Positions 42,092 to 51,101 of a DNA stretch of 64,000 nt are shown one piece after another. The position numbers and the translations under genes were made by a program. The first letter of the stretch is position 1. Every line of letters begins with the position of its first letter. The DNA is taken from NCBI RefSeq assembly GCF_001735805.1, contig NZ_CP017248.1:8432001-8496000 (forward strand), in the 5' to 3' direction. Below the pieces are notes generated by a model. The model had not been told where the DNA came from. It did not search any database and saw nothing but the letters and a program-made list of their open reading frames with translations. The DNA comes from Streptomyces fodineus. Lineage in GTDB: Bacteria > Actinomycetota > Actinomycetes > Streptomycetales > Streptomycetaceae.

Positions 42092-44320
42092 TCAGCGGCC
42101 GGATGCGTCACCGTCGCCGCCGGATCCGCCGCTGTCGCCGCCGGATCGGCCGTCGGCGTGGCCGGTTCCGAAGCCCAGGCGCGTCCGTTCCTCCGCGACG
42201 ATCCGGCGCGCCAGCTCCGTGTCCGACACGTCCACGGCGTCCGGGGTCGCCTCCGCCACCGCACTGCGGCGGGCGTAGGTGTCGAACAGCCGGGCCTTCC
42301 GCTTCAGCATCTCCACCATCCGCTCGTCCACGCCGCCGGGAGCCAGCAGACGGTGCACCCGGACCGGCCGTACCTGGCCCATGCGATGCGCCCGTGCCAC
42401 CGCCTGCTGTTCGATGGTCGGCTTGATCTGGGGCTCGCAGATGATCACGACCGAGGCGGTCTGGAGGTTGAGTCCGACGCCCGCCGCCTGGATCTGCGCC
42501 AGCAGCACCGCCGGAGCGGACACGGCCGCGAACTCGTCGACGAGCAGCTGGCGCCGCTCGGGCGGCACGCTCCCGGTGAGCGGCCCGACCACGATTCCGC
42601 CGGGACGCGGCCCGGCGTCGAGCGCGTCCTTCACCACCCCCAGGACGTCCCGGAAGTTGGAGAACACCACCACCTTCAGCCCGTTCTCCCCCGCCTCCCG
42701 CACGATCTCGCACAGCCGGACGAGCTTGGCCGACCTCTCCGGGCGGGCGTACGCGGCCCTGCGCATCGCCATGAAATTGCCGGTGCGCACGGCCTCGCGG
42801 TACGCCTCCTCGTCCGAGGCGCTGGGTTCCTCCCACTCGTCCGTCTGCTGGAGAGCGGGCAGTTCGGCCAGCACGTCCACCTGGTTGCGGCGCAGATAGA
42901 CGGGGGCGACCGCCTTCCGGAAGGCCACGGAACCGGGCAGTCCGGCATGGTCGCCGATGCTTTCCGCCACGCTCTCGTCGAGCATCCGGACCAGGTTGCG
43001 GAACTCGGCGACCCGGTTCTCCATCGGCGTGCCCGTCATGAACAGGACCCGGGCACAGTGCCCGGCCCACTGGGCGACGGCCTGGGCGCGCAGGGTCTTG
43101 GGGTTCTTGACCGAGTGCGCCTCGTCCACCACCAGCATCCCGATCTCACCTCCGCCGGGGACCGGGAATCCGCGCAGGGCGTCGAAGGTCGTCACGGCGA
43201 CACCGCCCCGCCCCTTCCAGTGCGCGAAGGCCTCGTGCCGGTCCGGTCCGTGCAGGGGCGTGACATGCAGCGGGGAGCGTGCCTCGATCTCCCGCGTCCA
43301 GTTCACCAGGACGCTCGCCGGGCAGACCACCATGAAGTGACTCTGTCCCTCGGCGGCCAGATGGGTCAGCGCGGCCATGGCCTGGATGGTCTTGCCGAGC
43401 CCCATCTCGTCGCCGAGGATCACCCGGCGCTGCGCGAGGGCGAAACGGGCGCCGAACGCCTGATAGCCGCGCAGCGACACCCGTAGCCGGGAGTCGTCGA
43501 GCTGCTGGCCCCGCACCCGCTCGGCGATGTCGTCGGGCAGGAACCCCTCGGCGGCGGCCGGGTCCGCGGCGCGCCCGGAGATCTCGGCGAGCAGGCCGTA
43601 GTACTCGGCGGAGCGCAGCTCGAAGTCCACCCAGGCCGCGAGGTCGTCCGGCGTCCCCCGCAGCAGGTCCACCGAGGCCTGTGCCAGCGCCTCGGGGGTG
43701 CCGGCCTCGGCCGCCTCCGTCAGGAGCGCACGGATCTCCTCGACGGCCTCCAGCGCGCGGGCCCTCCTGGCCTGCCCGGCCACCAGCATGCTCAGGCGAC
43801 GGGCGGCGGGCCGGGCGTCGGTCAGCAGGGGCCCGAGCCGCTCCACCAGCGCGGTGGCCGCCTCGACGGCCCGCCGCGCGTCCGGCCCGGCCTCCACCAG
43901 CACCTGCAGGGCCATCACGAGCGCGGTCGTCCGCGGCTCGGGCCGGTCGACGTCGATGTGTACGGCGACGCTGTCGAGCACGGCGTCGGACAGCTGCCGT
44001 GCGGCCGCGACGATCTGGTCCGCGGTGCGCCCGCCCACTCCGGGAATCTGCCGCAACCGGTACGGACCGGCTTCGAGCACCTGCCGGACCGTGCGCAGTC
44101 CGCTCTTGTCGACGGGGCCCAGCCGCAGCCGTCCGTTCGTGGCGTCCTGCAGCCGTGCCACGGGTATGGCGTCGAGCGCCTGCTCCACCGCCGCTTCCTG
44201 GATCGGCCTCAGCGCCCCTCGTACCGCCTCGACGGCCTTGCCGTGGTCCTTGGCCAGCGACCGCGCCGCCTCGTACAGCCGGGCCGCCTGTACGACCGCC
44301 TCCCGCTCCCTGCGCCCCAT
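42092..44320 (-). CDS. SNF2-family helicase with an N-terminal helix-hairpin-helix
   Basis: This 742-residue SF2 ATPase has motif I GDEMGLGKT near residue 300, motif II VVDEAHSVKN, motif III LFMTGTPMENR, and C-terminal motifs VVVFSNFRDVLGVV, GVGLNLQTASVVI and ARAHRMGQVRPVRVHRLL. The N-terminal 270 residues are helical and include RQIPGVGGRTADQIVAAA, a helix-hairpin-helix suited to DNA binding. Such proteins move along or remodel duplex DNA. ATG 44320 follows GGGAGGG; longer starts reach 44548. It ends in a Gly/Asp tail. No methylase or nuclease adjoins, so it does not look like a restriction or defence cassette. Confidence 0.87.
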   Translation of the reverse strand: MGRREREAVVQAARLYEAARSLAKDHGKAVEAVRGALRPIQEAAVEQALDAIPVARLQDATNGRLRLGPVDKSGLRTVRQVLEAGPYRLRQIPGVGGRTADQIVAAARQLSDAVLDSVAVHIDVDRPEPRTTALVMALQVLVEAGPDARRAVEAATALVERLGPLLTDARPAARRLSMLVAGQARRARALEAVEEIRALLTEAAEAGTPEALAQASVDLLRGTPDDLAAWVDFELRSAEYYGLLAEISGRAADPAAAEGFLPDDIAERVRGQQLDDSRLRVSLRGYQAFGARFALAQRRVILGDEMGLGKTIQAMAALTHLAAEGQSHFMVVCPASVLVNWTREIEARSPLHVTPLHGPDRHEAFAHWKGRGGVAVTTFDALRGFPVPGGGEIGMLVVDEAHSVKNPKTLRAQAVAQWAGHCARVLFMTGTPMENRVAEFRNLVRMLDESVAESIGDHAGLPGSVAFRKAVAPVYLRRNQVDVLAELPALQQTDEWEEPSASDEEAYREAVRTGNFMAMRRAAYARPERSAKLVRLCEIVREAGENGLKVVVFSNFRDVLGVVKDALDAGPRPGGIVVGPLTGSVPPERRQLLVDEFAAVSAPAVLLAQIQAAGVGLNLQTASVVIICEPQIKPTIEQQAVARAHRMGQVRPVRVHRLLAPGGVDERMVEMLKRKARLFDTYARRSAVAEATPDAVDVSDTELARRIVAEERTRLGFGTGHADGRSGGDSGGSGGDGDASGR

Positions 44321-44562
44321 CCGCCCTCCCTCGCGCCCCATCCTCCCATCGCCCGTCCCTGCCCGGAGGGGACCGGTGCGAGGGGCCCGCGCGGCGGCCG
44401 CCGGCACATCCGGGGCGCGCCGCTCGCGCGGTGCGGGTGGCGCGGGCGCGGTGCGAGGGGTTCCCTGGGAAGAGTGGTACCCCTGCGGAAGAACGGGGAT
44501 GACCAGCGCGTTGGCGGGCACTCGGTGAAGCACACGGATGGTGATCACACCCGAGGAGAGTC

Positions 44563-45156
44563 ATGGCTGAGCAGAAGTCGTCGTCGGCCCTCACTGCGCC
44601 GCTGCGCGGCGCGGCCTCGGTACTGCGCAGGGTGCCCGGCGCCGGGATGGTGAGCAGGGCCGCGGAGGAAACACTGGACAAGGTCGGCGCGGTCTCGCCC
44701 CGTGGGCGGCGCATCGCGGTGTACGCCGGGGCCGGAATGCTCGGTGCCGCCGGCGTGGTGGAGTGGCCCGTCGCCCTCACCGGCGCGGCCGTGGCCTGGC
44801 TCACCCAGCCCCGGCCCGCGCATCCGGCGGACGGCGGGAACGGGGGCGCCGGGCAGGGGCACGAGGGCGCGCACGACCTCGGTACCGCCGCCCTGAGGTC
44901 CGGACACGGCGCCGGGTCCCGGGGCACCGGCGGCACGCAGGAGGCGGCGTCGGCAAAGGCGCGGACCAAACCCGGCGGCGCCCGTGGGCATGAGGCTTCC
45001 GCCGGCGGTACCGAAGCCCCGCCAGGAAGCCGGACATCCGGCAGGACCAGGTCGGCGGGCAGCACCGGGACCACGCACGGTGCCGACACCCCGGCGGGCA
45101 AGCCGTCCGCCGGTCCGCTCGGTCCCACGGCGCGGCCCGACCGCACCACGCTCTGA
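44563..45156 (+). CDS. small membrane-associated protein co-transcribed with the P-type ATPase
   Basis: This 197-residue protein has an N-terminal amphipathic part (SALTAPLRGAASVLRRVPG), a hydrophobic segment (IAVYAGAGMLGAAGVVEWPV and following) and a long disordered Gly/Thr/Ser/Ala tail. It stops 8 bases before the P-type ATPase start; the ribosome site is GAGGAGAG. I do not recognise a family. Similar small proteins precede CtpH/CtpI-type ATPases in actinobacteria, so an accessory role is likely. The 242-base upstream gap (44321-44562) separates it from the divergent helicase. Confidence 0.7.
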   Translation: MAEQKSSSALTAPLRGAASVLRRVPGAGMVSRAAEETLDKVGAVSPRGRRIAVYAGAGMLGAAGVVEWPVALTGAAVAWLTQPRPAHPADGGNGGAGQGHEGAHDLGTAALRSGHGAGSRGTGGTQEAASAKARTKPGGARGHEASAGGTEAPPGSRTSGRTRSAGSTGTTHGADTPAGKPSAGPLGPTARPDRTTL

Positions 45157-45164
45157 GGAGGGCC

Positions 45165-48100
45165 ATGGCGCTGGGACTGCTGAGGATGCCCTCGGCGGCC
45201 GTACGGCTGCTGCCCGCCGCTCCGCGGCTGCTGGCGCCGGCGGTCGGAGTGGCCGCCGGTGCCGCCACGGGCACGGCGCGCGCCGGAGTGCGCGGGGCGG
45301 ACGCCGCCGTACGGGTGGCGCGGGTGGCGCGCAACGCGCTGCCCGGCGCCGGTGACCACTGGCGGGCCGGTACCCGTGCCCATCTGGCGCTGCGGCCCGT
45401 GGTGCGGGAACGGGTACGGAGCGCGGGCGGCACCGCGCAGTTGGCCCGCCGGATCGCCGAGACGCTGGCCGAGCGGCCGGACGTGCTGCTCGCGTACTGG
45501 GACCAGGGGCTCGCGCGCCTCGTCGTGACCGCGACCGAACAGGACGCCGCCGACCGGATCGTGGAGCACGCCGCCGAACTGGCCGAGCGGCACGGACTGG
45601 TGCTGTCCGGCGGCGACGTGGACGAGACCACCCATCCGGCCGACCCGGCCGGGGTGCGCGCCGCCGTGGCCACGCTCGCCGCCGACGGAGTGGGCATCGG
45701 CGCCGCGGTCGCCGCCTACCTGCTGCGGCTGCCGCCGTCGCCGCGCCTGGCGACCGCGGTGGTGACGCTGCTGCGGGAGAACCCGCGCTTTCGCGCCTGG
45801 CTGCGCGCCCGGCTCGGGGACACCCGCATGGACATCGTCCTCGCCTGCGCGAACGCCGCCGTCCACGGCGCCGGGCAGACCCCGACCTCTCTCCTGCTCG
45901 ACGGCGCCCTGCGGGCCTGCCAGGTGGCCGAGACGGTGGCGCGTGCCGCCGCCTTCGACGCGGTCCACGACCAGCTGTGCGCGCCCGGCCGCGTCAGCCT
46001 CCCGACGGACGGCACGCCCCGCCCGCCGCTGCCGGAAACCCCGGCCCAGGAGTACGCCGACCACGCCGCCGCGGGCAGCATGCTGGGCGCCGCGGCCACC
46101 CTGCTGGTCAAGCACGACGGCGCCGAGGCGGCCGAGGCGGTCCTCGCCGGCTCGCCGAAGGCCGCCCGCTACGGCCCCGCCGCCTTCCACGCCGTACTGA
46201 GCGCGGCCCTCGCCCGCACCGGCGTGCTGGTGCGCGACCCGGACCGGCTGCGCCGGCTGGAGCTGGCCGGCACGGTCGTCCTGCACCCGAGCGTGCTGCG
46301 CACCGACCGGGGCGAGGCCGACCCGTGGACCGAGCCGGTGCTGGACGCGGCCCGCCGGGCGGGGCTCAGGGTGGTGCTCGTGGACGACCCCGCCCTGGAG
46401 GACTTCACCGGCCTCGCCGACCAGGTCGTGGACGCGCGCCGGCCGCTGGACGACGTGGTGTACGAGGCGCGCGGTGACGCGGGCGGGGTGCTCGCCGTCG
46501 CCCGGGTGCGCGCGGCCGACGAGCGCGACGTCCTGGCCGGGCTGTGCGCCGCCGACATCGCCCTGGCCCTGACCGACCACGAGGGCGCCGTGGTCTGGGG
46601 CGCGGACATCCTGGCCCTGCACGGGCTGCCCGACGTGTGGCGGGTGCTGACCGCGATCCCGGCCGCCCGCAGGGTCGGCCGGCACGCCCAGACCCTCGCC
46701 CGTTCCGGCGCCGCGCTCTCCGGTCTTCTCGTGGCCATCGGCGAGTCCGGCGGCCACGGACGCCTCGCCGCCCTGCCGGGGCTGCGGCACGCCCCCGTCG
46801 ACGTCGGCGCCGCGACCGCCCTGCTGTCCGGGGTACGCGCCGCGCTCGGCGTGGCGGCGGCCCGGCCCCCGCACCCGCATCCGCGCGTCCACTGGCACGA
46901 GCTCGGCCCCGAGCAGGCCCGGGAGCGGCTGGAGCACGAACCGGCCGCCGAGATCACCACGTTCGAGGCGCTGACCGCCCCCGTGCGCAAGGCCGCCGCC
47001 GGTGTCGCCCGGCACCCGGTCGCCGCGCCCGTGCGCTGGTCCTACCGGCTCGGCCGGGCCGTGCGCGGCGAACTCCAGGACCCGCTCACCCCGGTGCTCG
47101 CGGTCGGCTCGGCGGCGTCGGCGATCCTCGGCTCCGTCGTGGACGCGCTGCTCGTCGTCGGCGCCCTCGACCTGAACGCCCTGGTCGGCGGCGTCCAGCG
47201 GCTGCGCGCCGAGCGGGCGCTGTCCGGACTGGTCGCGGAGCAGCAGCAGAAGGCGCGCCTGGTGCCACCGGAGGCCGAGGCGCCGGCCGGCGGCACGCGC
47301 ACCGTGGACGCGGGCAAGCTGCATCCGGGTGACGTGATCCAGCTGAAGGCGGACGACGTGGTGCCCGCCGACGCACGGCTGCTGTGGCAGGACGGCCTGG
47401 AGGTCGACGAGTCGGCGCTGACCGGCGAGTCGCTGCCGGTGGAGAAGCAGACCGACCCGACCCCGCACGCACCCGTCGCCGACCGGCGATGCATGGTCTT
47501 CGAGGGTACGACCGTGGCGGCGGGCCAGGGCCGGGCCGTGGTGGTCGACATCGGCGAGCACACGGAGGCCGCCCGCGCCGTCCACCTGGCCGCCCGTACC
47601 CCCCCGGCCGGCGGCGTACAGGCCCGGCTGCAGGAACTCACCCGCGAGGCACTGCCGTTGACCCTGGTGGGCGGCGCGGCGGTGACCGGGCTGGCGCTGC
47701 TGCGGGGCACCCCGATCCGGGATGCGGTCAGCGGCGGGGTGGCGGTGGCCGTGGCGGCCGTACCGGAGGGCCTGCCGCTGGTGGCGACCGTCGCGCAGCT
47801 GGCGGCCGCCCGGCGGCTGAGCCGCGGTGGTGTCCTCGTCCGCACCCCGCGCACCCTGGAGGCGCTGGGCCGGATGGACACCATCTGCTTCGACAAGACC
47901 GGCACCCTCACCGAGAACCGGCTGCGGCTGGTGCGCACCTCCGACGCCGACGGCACGGTCCGCGCGGTGGACGAGGACGGGTCCGCCGGCACGGTCCGGG
48001 CCGCCGTCCGTGCCTGCCCGCGCGTCGACGGCGGTTCCGACCAGCCGGTGCACGCCACCGACGAGGCCGTGCTGGCGGCTGCCGGTCCCGACCCGGACTG

Positions 48101-49505
48101 GACGCAGGTCGCCGACCTGCCCTTCGAGGCGGCGCGCGGCTATGCCGCCGCCGTCGGCCGGAGCGGGGACGGCCCGCTCGTGCTCGTGGTCAAGGGCGCC
48201 CCGGAGACGGTGCTGCCCGCCTGCTCCGGACTTCCCGAGCACGCCTTTGAGGCGGCGCATGCCCTGGCCGGGGACGGTCTCAGGGTGCTGGCGGTGGCCG
48301 AGCGGCGGCTCGGCGCGGACGAGCAGGAGGCCGCCGACGTCCTCGAACAGCCGCTGCGGGAGCTGGAGTTCATCGGTCTGCTCGCCCTGTCCGACGTACC
48401 GCGCGAGACCTCCACGGCGCTCGTGGAGGGGCTGCAGAAGGCGGGCGTACGACCGGTGATGCTCACCGGCGACCATCCGCAGACCGCACGGGCCATCGCC
48501 GCCGATCTGGGCTGGCCCGAGGACACCGTCGTCGTCACCGGCGACGAGCTGGCGGCGGCGGACCGGGCGGCCCGCGCCCGGATGCTGCGCGACGCGGGGG
48601 TGGTGGCCCGGGTGGCGCCCGAGCAGAAGCTCCAGGTCGTGGAGGCGCTGCGGGACGCGGGCCGGGTCGTCGGCATGGTCGGCGACGGTGCCAACGACGC
48701 AGCCGCCATCCGCGCCGCCGACATCGGGGTCGGCATCAGCGCGCGCGGTTCGGCCGCCGCGCGCAACGCCGCCGACATGGTCCTCACCGACGAGGATCTG
48801 ACGGTCCTGATCGACGCGGTCGGCGAGGGCCGGGCACTGTGGCACAGCGTGGCCGACGCCATCGCCATCCTGATCGGGGGCAACGCGGGCGAGGTCGGGT
48901 TCGGCATCCTCGGCACACTGCTGTCCGGCCGGGCGCCGCTGTCCACCCGGCAGATGCTCATGGTGAACCTCTTCACCGACCTGTTCCCCTCGATGGCCGT
49001 GGCGGTGACCGAGAAGGAGGACGAGCCCGGCATGGTACGCGGCCGCAGCCGATCGCCCGGCGAGGGCGCACCCGGCATCGTGCGCGCCCGCAGCGGCTTC
49101 CCGGAGGACGCCTCCGCCGTCCTCGGCGCGCCCCTGCTCCGGCAGATCCGGCACCGGGCGCTCACCACCTGCCTGGGCGCGGTGACGGCGTGGCTGATCG
49201 GCCGCTTCACCCCCGGCACCGCGCGCCGTTGCAGCACGATGGCGCTGTGCGCGGTGGTCGGCACCCAGCTGGTGCAGACGCTGCTGGACCGGCGTGAGAG
49301 CCGGCTGGTGTGGGTGACCTGCCTGGGGTCCGCCGTGGCGCTGGTCGCCGTGGTGCAGACCCCGGGCGTCAGCCACGCCGTCGGATGCACCCCGCTCGGC
49401 CCGGTGGCCTGGGCCGGGGTCCTGGTGGCGGTCGCCCTGGCGCCGGCGGTGCAGCGGGTGCTGCCCCGCATGGAGGAGACGGTCGGCCGGCTGCTGCCGG
49501 GCTGA
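45165..49505 (+). CDS. large cation-translocating P-type ATPase (CtpH/CtpI-like)
   Basis: This 1446-residue ATPase has an N-terminal extension of about 600 residues containing a degenerate HAD-like region, then the catalytic core: LEVDESALTGESLPVEKQ (actuator), AAVPEGLPLVATVAQLAAARR in helix M4, CFDKTGTLTENRL with the phosphorylated Asp at 910, VVKGAPETVLPA, LTGDHPQTARAIAADLG and MVGDGANDAAAIRAADIG. PEGL in M4 resembles P2-type calcium or cation pumps rather than CPx metal pumps. The C-terminal membrane part has MLMVNLFTDLFPSMAVAV. Size and layout fit mycobacterial CtpH/CtpI. It forms an operon with the upstream small protein. The ion is unknown. Confidence 0.9.
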   Translation: MALGLLRMPSAAVRLLPAAPRLLAPAVGVAAGAATGTARAGVRGADAAVRVARVARNALPGAGDHWRAGTRAHLALRPVVRERVRSAGGTAQLARRIAETLAERPDVLLAYWDQGLARLVVTATEQDAADRIVEHAAELAERHGLVLSGGDVDETTHPADPAGVRAAVATLAADGVGIGAAVAAYLLRLPPSPRLATAVVTLLRENPRFRAWLRARLGDTRMDIVLACANAAVHGAGQTPTSLLLDGALRACQVAETVARAAAFDAVHDQLCAPGRVSLPTDGTPRPPLPETPAQEYADHAAAGSMLGAAATLLVKHDGAEAAEAVLAGSPKAARYGPAAFHAVLSAALARTGVLVRDPDRLRRLELAGTVVLHPSVLRTDRGEADPWTEPVLDAARRAGLRVVLVDDPALEDFTGLADQVVDARRPLDDVVYEARGDAGGVLAVARVRAADERDVLAGLCAADIALALTDHEGAVVWGADILALHGLPDVWRVLTAIPAARRVGRHAQTLARSGAALSGLLVAIGESGGHGRLAALPGLRHAPVDVGAATALLSGVRAALGVAAARPPHPHPRVHWHELGPEQARERLEHEPAAEITTFEALTAPVRKAAAGVARHPVAAPVRWSYRLGRAVRGELQDPLTPVLAVGSAASAILGSVVDALLVVGALDLNALVGGVQRLRAERALSGLVAEQQQKARLVPPEAEAPAGGTRTVDAGKLHPGDVIQLKADDVVPADARLLWQDGLEVDESALTGESLPVEKQTDPTPHAPVADRRCMVFEGTTVAAGQGRAVVVDIGEHTEAARAVHLAARTPPAGGVQARLQELTREALPLTLVGGAAVTGLALLRGTPIRDAVSGGVAVAVAAVPEGLPLVATVAQLAAARRLSRGGVLVRTPRTLEALGRMDTICFDKTGTLTENRLRLVRTSDADGTVRAVDEDGSAGTVRAAVRACPRVDGGSDQPVHATDEAVLAAAGPDPDWTQVADLPFEAARGYAAAVGRSGDGPLVLVVKGAPETVLPACSGLPEHAFEAAHALAGDGLRVLAVAERRLGADEQEAADVLEQPLRELEFIGLLALSDVPRETSTALVEGLQKAGVRPVMLTGDHPQTARAIAADLGWPEDTVVVTGDELAAADRAARARMLRDAGVVARVAPEQKLQVVEALRDAGRVVGMVGDGANDAAAIRAADIGVGISARGSAAARNAADMVLTDEDLTVLIDAVGEGRALWHSVADAIAILIGGNAGEVGFGILGTLLSGRAPLSTRQMLMVNLFTDLFPSMAVAVTEKEDEPGMVRGRSRSPGEGAPGIVRARSGFPEDASAVLGAPLLRQIRHRALTTCLGAVTAWLIGRFTPGTARRCSTMALCAVVGTQLVQTLLDRRESRLVWVTCLGSAVALVAVVQTPGVSHAVGCTPLGPVAWAGVLVAVALAPAVQRVLPRMEETVGRLLPG

Positions 49506-49523
49506 CCGGCGGGGCCGCCCGGC

Positions 49524-50603
49524 TCAGACCGACCGGTGGTAGGGGTCCGGCACCCTGACCTCGCCGCCCAGCTCGCGGGCCGCGTGCCGGGCCCAGGACG
49601 GGTTGCGCAGCAGCTCCCGGCCCAGCAGGACGGCGTCCGCCTCGCCGTTCGTGACGATCTTCTCGGCCTGCCCGGCCTCCGTGATCAGCCCGACGGCTGC
49701 GACGGGCAGCGGCGTCTCGGCCTTGACCCGGGCGGCGAACGGCACCTGGTAGCCGGGCCCGGTCGCAATGCTCACGCCGGAGGCGTTGCCGCCGGTGGAG
49801 ACGTCCAGGAGGTCCACACCGTGGGCGTGCAGATCGCGGGCGAAGCGGACCGTGTCCTCGGTGGTCCAGCCGCCGTCCTGGAGCCAGTCGGTGGCCGAGA
49901 TACGGAAGAACACCGGCTTGTCCCCGGGCCACACCGCCCGTACGGCGTCCACGACCTCGAGCGCGAACCGGGTGCGGTTCTCGTACGAGCCGCCGTAGAC
50001 GTCGGTGCGGTGGTTGGAGTGCGGGGAGAGGAACTCGTTGATCAGGTAGCCGTGGGCGCCGTGGATCTCGGCGATCTCGAAGCCGGCGGCGAGCGCCCGG
50101 CGGGCCGCGGCGGCGAACTGGCCGACGACCGCCCCGATCTGATCCACCGTCAACTCATCGGGCACGGGGTGATTTTCGTCGAAGGGCACCGCGCTCGGGG
50201 CGACCGGCCGCCAGCCGTGCGCCTCCGGTCCGAGCGGCGCGCCGCCCTTCCAGGGCCGGTCGGTGGATGCCTTGCGGCCGCCGTGGGCCAGCTGGATCCC
50301 CGGCACCGTGCCCTGGGCGGTGAGGAAGCGGGTGATCCGCTGGAAGGCCTTCACCTGGGTGTCGTTCCACAGGCCGAGGTCGTAGGGGGAGATCCGACCC
50401 TCCGGCGCGACCGCGGTGGCTTCCACGATGATCAGGCCGGTGCCGCCCGTGGCGCGCGCCGCATAGTGCGCGAAGTGCCAGTCGTGCGGGGCGCCCGCGA
50501 GCGGCCCCTCGGGCTCGGCCGAGTACTGGCACATCGGCGGCATCCACACCCGGTTCGGGATGGTCACTTCGCGCAGGGTGATGCTCTCGAAGAGCGCGCT
50601 CAC
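49524..50603 (-). CDS. old yellow enzyme (YqjM-like NADH:flavin oxidoreductase)
   Basis: This 359-residue FMN TIM barrel belongs to the thermophilic-like/YqjM class of old yellow enzymes. It shows IPNRVWMPPMCQYSA with the class-specific cysteine, WHFAHYAARATGG, GIQLAHGGRKAS, FEIAEIHGAHGYLINEFLSP and the phosphate-site ADAVLLGRELLRNP. It reduces activated C=C bonds such as enones or quinones using NAD(P)H. GTG 50603 follows GGAG with 6-base spacing. It faces an ArsR gene, and a palindrome sits between the -35 and -10 of its promoter, so inducible expression is probable. Confidence 0.92.
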   Translation of the reverse strand: MSALFESITLREVTIPNRVWMPPMCQYSAEPEGPLAGAPHDWHFAHYAARATGGTGLIIVEATAVAPEGRISPYDLGLWNDTQVKAFQRITRFLTAQGTVPGIQLAHGGRKASTDRPWKGGAPLGPEAHGWRPVAPSAVPFDENHPVPDELTVDQIGAVVGQFAAAARRALAAGFEIAEIHGAHGYLINEFLSPHSNHRTDVYGGSYENRTRFALEVVDAVRAVWPGDKPVFFRISATDWLQDGGWTTEDTVRFARDLHAHGVDLLDVSTGGNASGVSIATGPGYQVPFAARVKAETPLPVAAVGLITEAGQAEKIVTNGEADAVLLGRELLRNPSWARHAARELGGEVRVPDPYHRSV

Positions 50604-50637
50604 GTCCGACTCCGTTCGTCGCGGGACCACTGATCGA

Positions 50638-50695
50638 CTCGTACGATAATCCTCGTAGTACGAGAAATGTCAAACTACGAAGCCTCTCGTACAAT
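50638..50695. promoter_or_regulatory. divergent OYE/ArsR promoters with CTCGTA operators
   Basis: A perfect palindrome CTCGTA-G-TACGAG (50652-50664) is flanked by single CTCGTA copies at 50638 and 50686. On the minus strand TTGACA (50673-50668) is a consensus -35 for the OYE gene, and the palindrome lies between it and an AT-rich -10 (GATTAT/TATCGT). On the plus strand TGTCAA and TACAAT (50690-50695) with 16-base spacing can drive arsR. Confidence 0.7.
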
Positions 50696-50734
50696 GCTCA
50701 CAGGCAACGAGTTCCGCGACGAAGGGCAGCAGCC

Positions 50735-51091
50735 GTGACCGAGACCGCCACCGCCGGCCGTGCGCTGCCGCACCCGGAGCGGCAGGAGATCCGGCTGGAG
50801 GCCGTGCTGCACGCGCTCTCCGACCCCATGCGGCTGCAGATCGTCCGTGAACTCGCCGCCGCCGAGGCCGAGTTGACCTGCTCCCAGTTCGATGTGCCGG
50901 TGACCAAGTCCACCACCACTCACCACTTCCGGGTGCTGCGCGAGAGCGGGGTCATCCGGCAGGTCTACCGGGGTACGGCCAAGATGAACGCGCTGCGCCG
51001 GGACGACCTGGACGGTCTCTTCCCGGGGCTGCTCGGCAGCCTCCTCGCCGCCGCCGACCGCCAGTCCGCCCGCCTCGGCGACGACACCTGA
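50735..51091 (+). CDS. ArsR-type winged-helix repressor
   Basis: This 118-residue regulator has a single winged helix: LHALSDPMRLQIVRELAAAE, the recognition segment VTKSTTTHHFRVLRESGVI and wing YRGTAKMNALRRDDL. The family is ArsR-like (DUF/HTH_20 type); metal-binding cysteines are not arranged as in ArsR or SmtB, with a single Cys at ELTCSQF. It probably senses electrophiles or quinones and represses the divergent old yellow enzyme and itself through the CTCGTA palindromes. Start is at GTG 50735. It converges on the permease gene 10 bases away. Confidence 0.87.
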   Translation: MTETATAGRALPHPERQEIRLEAVLHALSDPMRLQIVRELAAAEAELTCSQFDVPVTKSTTTHHFRVLRESGVIRQVYRGTAKMNALRRDDLDGLFPGLLGSLLAAADRQSARLGDDT

Positions 51092-51101
51092 ACCAGCCGC
51101 C

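Noticed and set aside
42092..44320. SNF2 helicase as part of a DISARM-like defence island
   Set aside because: No methylase, phospholipase-D or DUF1998 gene is nearby; its neighbours are metabolic and regulatory genes.
43146..49376. A 2076-codon open frame on the minus strand
   Set aside because: It runs antisense to the P-type ATPase, whose motifs are complete; long antisense frames are normal in very G+C-rich DNA.
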